Assembly: GCA_040757065.1 (NCBI GenBank)
Contig: JBFLXR010000001.1
Span: forward strand, 124,001-188,000
Origin: JBFLXR01 sp040757065
GTDB lineage: Bacteria > Pseudomonadota > Gammaproteobacteria > Burkholderiales > Gallionellaceae
DNA length: 64,000 bases
Direction: 5' to 3'
Each line of letters starts with the position of its first letter. The first letter of the stretch is position 1. The notes under the pieces were generated by a model. It was not told the origin of the DNA, searched no databases, and saw only the letters and a program-made list of their open reading frames with translations. The position numbers and the translations under genes were made by a program. Below are positions 53,574-61,561 of the stretch, piece by piece.

Positions 53574-53681
53574 TTGCGGACTTGGGCTTTGGTATGAGTG
53601 ATGAGCCTGCAGAGAATAACGGCGCGCAGAGAGAAAGCTGTCACAGATCTTGAGGGTAATGGTTAGGTGCGAAGTCCGCAA
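53574..53681. repeat. 108-bp segment with 10-bp inverted terminal repeats (MITE-like)
   Basis: TTGCGGACTT at 53574-53583 and AAGTCCGCAA at 53672-53681 are perfect inverted copies. CTT flanks both sides, possibly a 3-bp target duplication. It ends 4 nt before repeat copy 2. A chance match is possible, and no related copy occurs elsewhere in the window as far as I can see. Confidence 0.3.
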
Positions 53682-53685
53682 CTTA

Positions 53686-53754
53686 TTGAAAATAAAGCCG
53701 CTGTGTGCGGGATTCCGGGAAAAGAAAAAGGACTCAGAGAGTGTCTGAGTCCTT
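53686..53754 (+). repeat. 69-bp direct repeat, copy 2
   Basis: Same sequence and orientation as copy 1 (51466-51534), except that the hairpin loop reads GAGTG. The stem at 53728-53738 and 53744-53754, read on the - strand, is again followed by TTTTTCTTTT, so this copy is also a - strand terminator, but no intact - strand gene now lies before it. Confidence 0.95.
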
Positions 53755-53918
53755 ATTATTGGTGGTGGGGTGACGCCTAATGTCTGTGGCAGTTCTCCCA
53801 ACGCGTTCTAGTCGCTTCGGATTGCCGCAAAAACTTACGAAACCCCTTATCTGGCAACGATTCTATCAGGAAACTTATCGCCGGTAGAGTGCTTGCGAAC
53901 GCCAGTTCAATTCCGTAT

Positions 53919-53937
53919 GGGAATTGAACCCGCGTCC
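53919..53937 (-). other. tmRNA T-arm-like 19-mer, possible attachment-site scar
   Basis: On the - strand the bases read GGACGCGGGTTCAATTCCC, which differs at one base from the T-arm of E. coli tmRNA (GGACGCGGGTTCAACTCCC). The sequence around it does not continue as a tmRNA: the T stem is not closed and no acceptor end follows. Such short cores are left at the far end of islands integrated in ssrA. An excisionase-like HTH gene starts 70 nt away. Confidence 0.4.
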
Positions 53938-54007
53938 ATCCGACTTGGCTTGTGCCAGAAAAAGAGCGTTCATGGATTCCTGACAACTCATGCGAAAGGA
54001 AACCCAA

Positions 54008-54238
54008 ATGGACACTATTCATCTCGACCAAAAGCAACTGGCCACCCGCTGGGGAATTAGCCAAGCATCCCTTGAACGATGGAGATGTGAGGGCATCGGG
54101 CCTGTGTATCTCAAATTGAAAGGCGTGGTCAGATATCGACTGCGCGATATTGAGCGCTACGAGGAGTCCTGTCTTTCAACATTTGTCAGGCGGCCACTAT
54201 CAAGCGGTCAATGCACCGCGATTGATTCGGGCAAGTAA
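54008..54238 (+). CDS. Excisionase/AlpA-like helix-turn-helix protein
   Basis: The 76-residue protein has a single MerR-type winged HTH (QLATRWGISQASLERWRCEGIGPVYLK, then VVRYRLRDIERYEES). Proteins of this form act as excisionases or regulators on prophages and integrative elements. The ATG at 54008 is chosen because AAGGAAA lies 6 nt upstream; an ATG six codons earlier is less likely. The last 25 residues look unstructured. No integrase lies in the window. Confidence 0.75.
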   Translation: MDTIHLDQKQLATRWGISQASLERWRCEGIGPVYLKLKGVVRYRLRDIERYEESCLSTFVRRPLSSGQCTAIDSGK

Positions 54239-54328
54239 TAAGGACGCCCCGGTTCGATTGCGCACTTGGGAGTTGAATTAAAATAAACTTAAAAGACTAT
54301 AAATTTTCCCGAGGGTGTTTCGTTTTTT

Positions 54329-54344
54329 TTGCATTTCAATGCAA
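54329..54344. promoter_or_regulatory. Palindrome upstream of the CopL-like gene
   Basis: TTGCATT and AATGCAA form a perfect inverted repeat with a 2-nt centre. It ends 4 nt before the -35-like TTGACA (54349-54354), a position suited to an activator or repressor of the copper genes. The binding protein is not identified. Confidence 0.5.
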
Positions 54345-54348
54345 TTGT

Positions 54349-54377
54349 TTGACAAATTTATTAAATGAGCTCAGTAT
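54349..54377 (+). promoter_or_regulatory. Candidate promoter of the copper-resistance genes
   Basis: A perfect TTGACA is followed after 17 nt by CAGTAT, a weak -10 match. If this pair is used, transcription would begin at or very near the ATG of the next gene (54384), giving a leaderless message; no ribosome site is seen before that ATG. Confidence 0.4.
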
Positions 54378-54383
54378 GAAAAT

Positions 54384-54767
54384 ATGAGTCAATTTTCCAG
54401 AAAAATTGTTGCTGTCTTAATGTTGCTATGGTTGCCTCTGTTTGCTGGCAATGCACTAGCGACAGCGGTGTCTATGCAGATGCCGCATGGCTCTTGCCAA
54501 GAGGCAGATGCAATGCAATCGATGGAACATGAAGATATCGGTGAGCATCATCACTCTGATATGCAGATGTCTTCAGCGGGTGAAGAAGACGGCGCGTCCT
54601 GCAATTCTTGCGGTATTTGCCACTTGGCTTGCTCTAGCTATTTAGCTATGACGATTATTGGAATTCTTGCGGTGCAAGCTGATGCACTGAGCGCTACTCC
54701 ATATTTAGTAACGTATAAATCCGTTAGTTCTGCCCCACTCACCCCTCCCCCCAGTCCTCGCGTTTGA
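54384..54767 (+). CDS. CopL-like metal-binding regulatory protein
   Basis: The 127-residue protein has an N-terminal signal/anchor helix (VAVLMLLWLPLFAGNALA), a His/Met-rich middle (HEDIGEHHHSDMQM), a Cys cluster CNSCGICHLAC near residue 73, a second hydrophobic segment and a proline-rich end. This matches CopL/DUF2946-type proteins found before copper efflux genes. It probably binds copper in the periplasm and influences expression of the genes that follow. Its own role is inferred from context. Confidence 0.7.
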   Translation: MSQFSRKIVAVLMLLWLPLFAGNALATAVSMQMPHGSCQEADAMQSMEHEDIGEHHHSDMQMSSAGEEDGASCNSCGICHLACSSYLAMTIIGILAVQADALSATPYLVTYKSVSSAPLTPPPSPRV

Positions 54768-54835
54768 AGCGGCAGGACAAGTCCGTCTTTACTTTTTGTA
54801 ACCTGATTTAAGTCGGTCTCGTCTCGCCTCTTTGC

Positions 54836-54853
54836 GGCAGCCCTTTGGCTGCC
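54836..54853 (+). promoter_or_regulatory. Hairpin in the cusC leader
   Basis: GGCAGCC, loop CTTT, GGCTGCC form a perfect 7-bp stem 28 nt before the cusC start. There is no T run, so it is not a terminator; it could influence RNA stability or translation. Confidence 0.45.
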
Positions 54854-54881
54854 CGATAGCAATGCAATCGAGGATCGGGTC

Positions 54882-56162
54882 ATGAAGATACCAACAACAA
54901 TACACCGGATGCTGCGCGCTGTTCTACTATGCCTCGCGCTGGCGGGGCAGCCTGTGCTCGGTGCGGAACAACTGGGGGCCAGCCTTTCCGGCCTGCTGGA
55001 CTATGCGCGCGAGCGCAACCCGGAACTGTCGGCGATGCGCCACGAGGCGGACGCCGCACGAGAGCGCGTGCAGCCCGCAGGGGCCTTGCCGGACCCCGTG
55101 CTGCGCGCCGAGCTGATGGACGTCACCAACCAAGGCACCAACAAACCGTCCAGCTTGTGGCCTTCGCAGGTGGGCAGCACGCGCTACCTGCTGATGCAGA
55201 GCGTGCCTTGGTTCGGCAAGCGAGACCTGCAGCGCGAGGTGGCCGAGGCTCAGGCTGATCAGGCCGACGGCCAGGCGGCATCGACCTGGGCGGAGTTGTC
55301 CGGCCGCATCAAGACGGCCTACGCGATCTACTACTACCTGTCCGGCAGCGAGCGATTGGCGCAGCAAGCGCTTTCATTGATGAGCAACCTCGAACAAGTC
55401 GCCCAGACACGCTACGCCAATGGGCTGGGCGCGCAGCAGGATGTCCTGCGCGCGCAGGTTGAGCAGACTGCGTTGCGTACCGAACTGATCGAACTGGAGA
55501 GCGAGCGACACCACGAACAAAGCCGGCTGAATGCCCTGTTGTCGCGTCCCGCGATGGCGGAACTGGCCGAGCCTGCTCAACTGCGGCCGCTGCCGCTGCC
55601 CGCGCAACTCGACTATGCCGTGCTGGAACAGAAGCTGCGTGCGCGCAATCCGCAGCTGCTGGTCGCTGAGGCGCAGCTGCAGTCCGCGGAGAAGGGGCGC
55701 GACCTCGCCTACACCAGACGCTATCCGGACTTCACGCTCGGTATCGCCCCCAATCAAAGCGGCAACGCGGTGAAGAGCTGGGATGTGATGGTCGAATTCA
55801 ACATTCCATTGCAACAGGGTTCGCGCCGCTCGCAAGAGCGCGAGGCCGAAGCGATGCTGGCCGCATCCGAGTCGCGTAGGCAGTCGCTGCAGGACCGCAT
55901 GCAGGCGGCGCTGTCTGAGAGCCTCTACGCGCTGGAGACCGCGCGGCGCACCGAATCGCTCGCGGCGACGCGATTGCTGCCGCAGAGCGAACTCAATTAC
56001 CAGTCTGCGCTCTCGGGCTATGAGACCGGCAAGGTGGAATTCGCCATGTTGATCGAGGCGCAGCGCCAGATTCTGAATGCGAAACGGCAGCGCCTCAAGG
56101 CGCAACTGGAGGCGCAGTCGCGCCTCGCCGAAATCGAAAGTCTGCTGGGAGAAGAGCTATGA
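54882..56162 (+). CDS. cusC: Outer-membrane efflux protein, CusC type
   Basis: The 426-residue TolC-family protein forms the outer-membrane channel of the tripartite Cu/Ag pump. A signal peptide (LLCLALAGQPVLGAEQ) is followed by two repeats of the efflux-protein fold with long coiled-coil helices; residues 60-70 (ALPDPVLRAELMD) and SRRSQEREAEAML are typical. No lipobox is visible. Its GC content is clearly higher than that of the genes to the left. The stop overlaps cusB (ATGA). Confidence 0.9.
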   Translation: MKIPTTIHRMLRAVLLCLALAGQPVLGAEQLGASLSGLLDYARERNPELSAMRHEADAARERVQPAGALPDPVLRAELMDVTNQGTNKPSSLWPSQVGSTRYLLMQSVPWFGKRDLQREVAEAQADQADGQAASTWAELSGRIKTAYAIYYYLSGSERLAQQALSLMSNLEQVAQTRYANGLGAQQDVLRAQVEQTALRTELIELESERHHEQSRLNALLSRPAMAELAEPAQLRPLPLPAQLDYAVLEQKLRARNPQLLVAEAQLQSAEKGRDLAYTRRYPDFTLGIAPNQSGNAVKSWDVMVEFNIPLQQGSRRSQEREAEAMLAASESRRQSLQDRMQAALSESLYALETARRTESLAATRLLPQSELNYQSALSGYETGKVEFAMLIEAQRQILNAKRQRLKAQLEAQSRLAEIESLLGEEL

Positions 56163-57718
56163 AAAAGATTTACTTGATTACCGTTGCCGTGCTGGCGCTG
56201 CTGGGCGTGGCAGCAGGCGGATACTGGCTGGGCGCGCGTGCTCCGGCATCGTCGCCGGCACCGCAAGCTGCCAAGGCGGAGCGCAAGGTGCTGTACTACC
56301 GTAACCCGATGGGGTTGCCGGACACCTCGCCGGTGCCGAAGAAGGACGCGATGGGTATGGATTATGTGCCGGTGTACGAGGGCGAGGCGGAAACGGGCGG
56401 AGCAAACCAGATCGTCATCAGCACCGACAAGGTGCAGAAGCTCGGGGTGAAGAGCGAGGCCGCGGCGATGCGCGTGATCGACAGGACGCTGCGTGCGGTC
56501 GGGCGCATCGAGATCGACGAGCGGCGCACCTATGCGGTCGCGCCAAAATTCGAGGGCTGGGTGGAACGCCTGTATGTCAACACTACGGGGCAGCCTGTCG
56601 CAAAAGGCCAGCCGCTGTTCGAGGTGTACAGCCCCGAACTGATCTCGGCGCGTCGCGAACGCGAGATTGCCGCGCAAGGCATCGCCTCGCTCAAGGATGC
56701 CGACGAGGATGCGCGGGACAGCATGCGGCGGCTTGCCGAATCGAGCGCCGCGCGGCTGAGGAACTGGGATATCGTGGACGGCCGTGTGAACGGCAACCGT
56801 GCGACTTTCCACGCCCCCGTTTCCGGCGTGGTGCTGGAAAAGAAGGCGCTGCAGGGCATGCGCTTCATGCCCGGCGAAGAACTGTACCGCATCGCCGACC
56901 TTTCCTCAGTGTGGGTTATGGCCGACATTCCCGAGCAGGACATCGGCCGGATCAGGGCGGGCGGACACGCGCAGGTCAGCGTGGATGCCTATCCCGGCAA
57001 GCGCTTCGACGGTAGGGTGGATTTCATCTACCCGACGCTGGAAAGCGTGACACGCGCGGTGCGGGTACGCATCGAACTTCCCAATCCGCAGGGCCTGCTC
57101 AGGCCTGCGATGTTCGCCAAGGTCGAGTTGCCATTGGATGAAGGTAAGGAGGTGTTGAGCGTGCCTACCTCAGCCGTGATCGACAGCGGCCTGCGCCAGG
57201 TGGTGCTGGTCCAGGCTGCACCGGGACGCTTTGAGCCGCGCGCAGTGAGGCTGGGCAGTCGCGGCGAGAACTACGTCGAGGTGCTGGAAGGCGTCGCAGA
57301 AGACGAGCAGGTAGTTACTGCCGCGAACTTCCTGATAGATGCAGAGAGCAACCTCAGGGCGGCGTTGGGCGGCATGGGCGGCCACGCAGCACATGGCGGT
57401 ACATCGACCGCAAGTACTCTGGTTCCGGTAGTGGAGCCGCGTAAGGAGAGCATGCAGCCCAAGCCGTCGACCGGACATCAGGCGCAGGGCGTGCTCGATG
57501 CGATCAATCCGGACGGTACGGTGAGCATCACCCATGGTCCCATCTCCTCGCTGGGCTGGCCGGGCATGACCATGGATTTCGAACTGGCCAACGAATCGCT
57601 GGCGCAGGGAATCGCGCCGGGCAGCGAGGTTATGTTCGAACTCGTCGAGCGTGGCAAGGGCGAATGGGTGATTACCCGATTGCAGGCCGTGAGGGCTGCA
57701 ACGCACGAGGGGCACTGA
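56159..57718 (+). CDS. cusB: CusB membrane-fusion protein with C-terminal CusF domain
   Basis: CusB links the inner-membrane pump CusA to CusC in the periplasm. The 519-residue protein has an N-terminal anchor helix, a heavy-metal-binding segment at about 43-73 (YYRNPMGLPDTSPVPKKDAM), the barrel-sandwich and beta-barrel body, and an additional domain at about 442-519. That last part carries the CusF copper site: a His, then Trp eight residues on, then two Met (GWPGMTM). The metallochaperone is thus fused to the adaptor. Confidence 0.92.
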   Translation: MKKIYLITVAVLALLGVAAGGYWLGARAPASSPAPQAAKAERKVLYYRNPMGLPDTSPVPKKDAMGMDYVPVYEGEAETGGANQIVISTDKVQKLGVKSEAAAMRVIDRTLRAVGRIEIDERRTYAVAPKFEGWVERLYVNTTGQPVAKGQPLFEVYSPELISARREREIAAQGIASLKDADEDARDSMRRLAESSAARLRNWDIVDGRVNGNRATFHAPVSGVVLEKKALQGMRFMPGEELYRIADLSSVWVMADIPEQDIGRIRAGGHAQVSVDAYPGKRFDGRVDFIYPTLESVTRAVRVRIELPNPQGLLRPAMFAKVELPLDEGKEVLSVPTSAVIDSGLRQVVLVQAAPGRFEPRAVRLGSRGENYVEVLEGVAEDEQVVTAANFLIDAESNLRAALGGMGGHAAHGGTSTASTLVPVVEPRKESMQPKPSTGHQAQGVLDAINPDGTVSITHGPISSLGWPGMTMDFELANESLAQGIAPGSEVMFELVERGKGEWVITRLQAVRAATHEGH

Positions 57719-57719
57719 C

Positions 57720-60700
57720 ATGTTGGGGAAAATTATCGAATGGTCGGCGCGCAACCTGTTCCTGGTGCTGCTCGCCACCCTGTTTGTCACGCTGGCGGGC
57801 ATCTATGCCGTGGTGAAAACGCCGCTGGATGCACTGCCCGACCTGTCCGACGTGCAGGTGATCGTTTATACCGAGTATCCGGGGCAGGCACCGCAGGTGG
57901 TCGAAGACCAAGTGACATACCCGCTCACCACGGCGATGCTGGCCGTGCCGAAATCCAAGGTGGTGCGCGGCTTCTCGTTCTTCGGCGCATCGTTTGTGTA
58001 CGTGATTTTCGAAGACGGTACCGATATCTACTGGGCGCGTTCGCGTGTACTCGAATACCTGAACCAGGCCGCAGGACGCCTGCCGCGAGGTGTGTCGCCG
58101 CAGCTTGGGCCGGATGCGAGTGGCGTGGGCTGGGTGTACCAGTATGCGGTGCTAAGCGACAAGCACAACCTTGCCGAGTTGCGCACCATGCAGGACTGGT
58201 ATCTGCGCTACCAGTTGAACAAGGCGCATGGCGTGGCCGAGGTCGCCTCCATCGGCGGCTTCGTGCAGCAATACCAGGTGACGGTCGATCCGGTGAAGCT
58301 GCGCGCCTACGACATTCCTCTGGCAAAGGTCGCGCAGGTGATCCGCGACAGCAACCGCGACGTCGGAGGTCGTGTGGTGGAGATGGCCGAAACTGAGTGC
58401 ATGGTGCGCGGCAAGGGTTACCTGCACGGCAAGGCCGATCTTGAAACGCTGGTGGTCAAGGCAGAAAACGGCACGCCAGTGCTTCTGCGCGACATCGCGC
58501 GCGTCGAACTTGGACCGGATGAGCGGCGCGGGCTGACTGAACTGAACGGTGAAGGCGAGGTGGTGTCCGGGATCGCGATGGCACGCTACGGTCAGAACGC
58601 ACTGGAGGTAATCGCGAACATCAAGGACAAGATCGCCGAGGTGTCCGCAGGCTTGCCGGAAGGTGTGAGCATCCAGGCAGTGTACGACCGCTCCGAGCTG
58701 ATTGAGCGCGCAATCGCGACGCTGAAGCGCACGTTGTTCGAGGAAGGGCTGATCGTGGCGGCGGTGTGTATGGTGTTCCTGATGCATGCGAGGAGCGCTT
58801 TGGTTGCCATCGTGATGTTGCCCATAGGGGTGCTGATCGCCTTCCTTGCGATGCGCGCGCTCAACCTCAATTCCAACATCATGAGCCTGGGCGGCATCGC
58901 CATCGCCATCGGCGCGATGGTGGATGCGGCGATTGTCATGATCGAAAACGCGCACAAGCACCTGGAGCGGATCAAGGAGGGAGAACATCGCTTCGGGGCA
59001 ATCCTGACTGCCTGTCAGGAAGTCGGCCCCTCACTGTTCTTTTCGCTGCTGATCATCACCGTGTCTTTCCTCCCTGTGTTCACTCTGGAGGCGCAGGAGG
59101 GTCGCCTGTTCGCGCCACTGGCGTTCACCAAGACCTTCGCGATGGCGGGTGCGGCGCTGCTGTCGGTGACGCTGGTGCCGGTGCTGATGCTGCTGTTCAT
59201 CCGTGGCCATATCAGGCCGGAGTCTGAGAACCCGCTGAACCGATGGCTGATTGCCGTCTATCGCCCGGTTATCGATACCGTGCTGCGCCGCAAACAGGCC
59301 ACCATCGCGGTAGCATTGCTGGCGATGGGACTGACGCTCTATCCCGTGATGAAACTGGGCAGCGAATTTATGCCCACGTTGAACGAGGGCACCCTGTTCT
59401 ACATGCCAGCCTCGCTGCCGGGCATGTCGGTGACCAAGGCCGCCGAACTGCTGCAGACGCAGAACAAGCTCATCAAGAGCTTCCCCGAGGTTGCCTCGGT
59501 GTACGGCAAGGCCGGGCGCGCGCAGACGGCCACCGACCCGGCACCGCTGGAGATGTTCGAGACCGTGATCAACCTCAAGCCGCAGGAGGAATGGCGCGAC
59601 GGCATGACCACCGACAAGCTGATCGCCGAAATGGACAAGGCACTGCAATTCCCCGGCGTGGCGAACTCGTGGACCATGCCGATCAAGGCGCGCATCGACA
59701 TGCTCTCCACCGGTATCCGCACGCCCATCGGTATCAAGGTATTCGGCAAAGACCTCGGCGAGATGGAGAAACTTGCGAAGGAGATCGAAGCGGTGGTGAA
59801 GACCATTCCCGGCACGACCAGCGCTTTCGCCGAGCGCATCACTGGCGGCTTCTACCTCAATATCGATCCGGATCGAGCACAGCTCGCACGCTATGGTCTG
59901 AGTATCAATGAGGTACAAGAGGTGATTGCCACCGCGCTGGGTGGCGAGACCGTCACCACCACGGTGGAGGGGCTGGAGCGCTTTGGGGTAAACGTGCGCT
60001 ATCCGCGTGAGCTGCGCGACACGCCGGAGAAGATCGCGGGCGAAGTTCTCGTGCCGACCATGGGCGGGGCGATGATCCCGCTCGGCCAGCTCGCGCGGGT
60101 GAGCATCGGCAAGGGCGCTCCTTCAATCCGCACCGAGAACGCGCTGTTGTCGGCCTATATCTACGTGGACATCCGCGACCGGGACATCGGCTCCTACGTG
60201 GCCGAGGCGCGCAAGGCGGTGGCAGAGAAGGTGAAGTTTCCATCGGGCTACTACGCGACCTGGAGCGGGCAGTTCGAGTACATGGAGCGGGCTGCTGCGA
60301 AGATGAAGGTCGTAATCCCCATCACGCTGCTTCTCATCTTCCTGCTGCTGTATCTCAATTTCAAACGCGTCACCGAATCGGTGATTGTGATGCTGTCCGT
60401 GCCCTTCGCGCTGGTCGGCGGCGTGTGGCTGCTGTGGCTGCTCGGCTACAACCTCAGCGTGGCGGTGGCGGTGGGCTTTATCGCGCTAGCGGGCGTGGCT
60501 GCGGAGACTGGAGTGGTGATGCTGATCTATCTGGAAAACGCATGGCAGGAGGCCCAGACACGTTGCGCAGCAGAAGGGCGGTCTCCGGCACCACATGATC
60601 TGCATTCCGCCATCATGGAAGGCGCGGTGGAACGCGTGCGCCCGAAGATGATGACTGTCACGGCAATCATGGCAGGCCTGCTGCCGATCATGTGGAGCAG

Positions 60701-60830
60701 CGGCACTGGCTCGGAAGTGATGAGCCGCATAGCCGCTCCCATGGTTGGTGGCATGGTCTCCTCGACGGTGCTGACGCTGGTGGTGATCCCCGTGATCTAT
60801 GCACTAGTCAAAGGCCGAGAAATCAGATGA
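57720..60830 (+). CDS. cusA: Cu(I)/Ag(I) RND efflux pump, CusA type
   Basis: The 1036-residue inner-membrane RND transporter uses the proton gradient to expel monovalent metal ions. The TM4 segment GAMVDAAIVMIENAHKHLE is the monovalent (CusA) form rather than the CzcA form. The porter region has NSWTMPIKARIDMLSTGI with methionines of the export path. Its start is 1 nt after the cusB stop. It ends LVVIPVIYALVKGREIR, a sequence with a second, degraded relative inside the next gene. Confidence 0.95.
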   Translation: MLGKIIEWSARNLFLVLLATLFVTLAGIYAVVKTPLDALPDLSDVQVIVYTEYPGQAPQVVEDQVTYPLTTAMLAVPKSKVVRGFSFFGASFVYVIFEDGTDIYWARSRVLEYLNQAAGRLPRGVSPQLGPDASGVGWVYQYAVLSDKHNLAELRTMQDWYLRYQLNKAHGVAEVASIGGFVQQYQVTVDPVKLRAYDIPLAKVAQVIRDSNRDVGGRVVEMAETECMVRGKGYLHGKADLETLVVKAENGTPVLLRDIARVELGPDERRGLTELNGEGEVVSGIAMARYGQNALEVIANIKDKIAEVSAGLPEGVSIQAVYDRSELIERAIATLKRTLFEEGLIVAAVCMVFLMHARSALVAIVMLPIGVLIAFLAMRALNLNSNIMSLGGIAIAIGAMVDAAIVMIENAHKHLERIKEGEHRFGAILTACQEVGPSLFFSLLIITVSFLPVFTLEAQEGRLFAPLAFTKTFAMAGAALLSVTLVPVLMLLFIRGHIRPESENPLNRWLIAVYRPVIDTVLRRKQATIAVALLAMGLTLYPVMKLGSEFMPTLNEGTLFYMPASLPGMSVTKAAELLQTQNKLIKSFPEVASVYGKAGRAQTATDPAPLEMFETVINLKPQEEWRDGMTTDKLIAEMDKALQFPGVANSWTMPIKARIDMLSTGIRTPIGIKVFGKDLGEMEKLAKEIEAVVKTIPGTTSAFAERITGGFYLNIDPDRAQLARYGLSINEVQEVIATALGGETVTTTVEGLERFGVNVRYPRELRDTPEKIAGEVLVPTMGGAMIPLGQLARVSIGKGAPSIRTENALLSAYIYVDIRDRDIGSYVAEARKAVAEKVKFPSGYYATWSGQFEYMERAAAKMKVVIPITLLLIFLLLYLNFKRVTESVIVMLSVPFALVGGVWLLWLLGYNLSVAVAVGFIALAGVAAETGVVMLIYLENAWQEAQTRCAAEGRSPAPHDLHSAIMEGAVERVRPKMMTVTAIMAGLLPIMWSSGTGSEVMSRIAAPMVGGMVSSTVLTLVVIPVIYALVKGREIR

Positions 60831-60853
60831 CTAATTTTAATTGGAGCTAGGTA

Positions 60854-61561
60854 ATGGCTAACTGTTGCAATAACAAATCTTGTGAACTTGACGCGCTCCG
60901 CCGCCGCCAAAGTTCGACGCTAAAAATAGTGATGGCTATCAATGCCGTCATGTTTGTCGTCGAACTCACGGCAGGATTGCTAGGGAATTCGGTTTCGCTG
61001 GTTGCCGATTCGCTGGATATGCTGGGTGACGCCTTGGTGTACGGATTCAGCCTGTACGTCGTGGCGCGCGGCGCGGCGATGAAAGCCAGGGCGGCGCTGT
61101 TCAAGGGTGGCATCATGGCGGCATTCGGTCTGTTTGTGCTTAGTCAGGCGATCTACCGGATCGCAGTTCCTCAGCTTCCCGTATACGAGGCCATCGGGGC
61201 AATCGGCTTGCTGGCGCTTGCAGCAAACGGCGCGTGCTTCATCTTGCTCTGGCGGCATCGGGAGGACGATATCAATATGAGTTCTGTCTGGCTGTGCTCC
61301 CGTAACGACATCATTGCCAATATCTCGGTGCTGTTTGCCGCGCTCGGTGTGTGGTTCACCCATTCCGGCTGGCCAGACATCATCATCGGGTTGGCACTTG
61401 CCGCATTATTTTTACGCTCTGCACTGCATGTGTTGCGTGAGTCCATTACGGAACTCAGAGTCGTTAACGCAATAACTGCAACAGTTGGTGGTGATCACGG
61501 TTCTGTATGCCTTGATCAAGGTGCGCGAAATCAAACTTTCAATGGGAGTCGAAAAACATGA
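60854..61561 (+). CDS. CDF-family cation efflux protein with chimeric C terminus
   Basis: The 235-residue membrane protein has about six helices and the CDF metal-site segments LVADSLDMLGDALVYG and SRNDIIANISVL. A Cys-rich start (MANCCNNKSCELD) may bind metal. The CDF fold ends near residue 204 (VLRESITELR). The remaining 30 or so residues come from DNA that, in another frame (61485-61535), encodes LVVITVLYALIKVREIK, the end of an RND pump. The present C terminus is therefore a recombination product. GGAG precedes the ATG. Confidence 0.85.
   Translation: MANCCNNKSCELDALRRRQSSTLKIVMAINAVMFVVELTAGLLGNSVSLVADSLDMLGDALVYGFSLYVVARGAAMKARAALFKGGIMAAFGLFVLSQAIYRIAVPQLPVYEAIGAIGLLALAANGACFILLWRHREDDINMSSVWLCSRNDIIANISVLFAALGVWFTHSGWPDIIIGLALAALFLRSALHVLRESITELRVVNAITATVGGDHGSVCLDQGARNQTFNGSRKT

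Larger units (their letters stand above)
53387..54007. other. Gene-poor junction with fragments and repeats
   Basis: This 621-nt stretch separates the SDR/AraC module from the metal island. It holds a 23-codon frame at 53388-53459 (MTGLMFLAASYGVIVIGRI..., hydrophobic, perhaps the first residues of a truncated transporter), a 108-bp segment with 10-bp inverted ends (53574-53681), copy 2 of the 69-bp repeat, a perfect 9-bp inverted repeat (53906-53928) and a tmRNA-like 19-mer. It looks like recombination debris; no complete gene is seen. Confidence 0.6.

Noticed and set aside
53758..53778. GGTGTGGTGG-like end (CCACCACCA on the - strand) that might be a tRNA or tmRNA 3' end before the terminator
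   Set aside because: No matching 5' acceptor strand or T arm lies at the right distance; the T-arm-like core is 150 nt away.
53777..54064. 95-codon frame on the - strand at the island edge
   Set aside because: It reads through the tmRNA-like sequence and the inverted repeat and overlaps the start of the HTH gene. It has no ribosome site or recognisable domain, so it looks like chance.
54241..54262. GGACGCCCCGGTTCGATTG, resembling a tRNA T-loop on the + strand
   Set aside because: The bases on both sides of the loop cannot form a T stem and no acceptor stem or CCA follows.
54882..60830. CusCBA pump as a new system
   Set aside because: The pump itself is a well-known Cu/Ag RND efflux system; only its fusions and neighbours are unusual.
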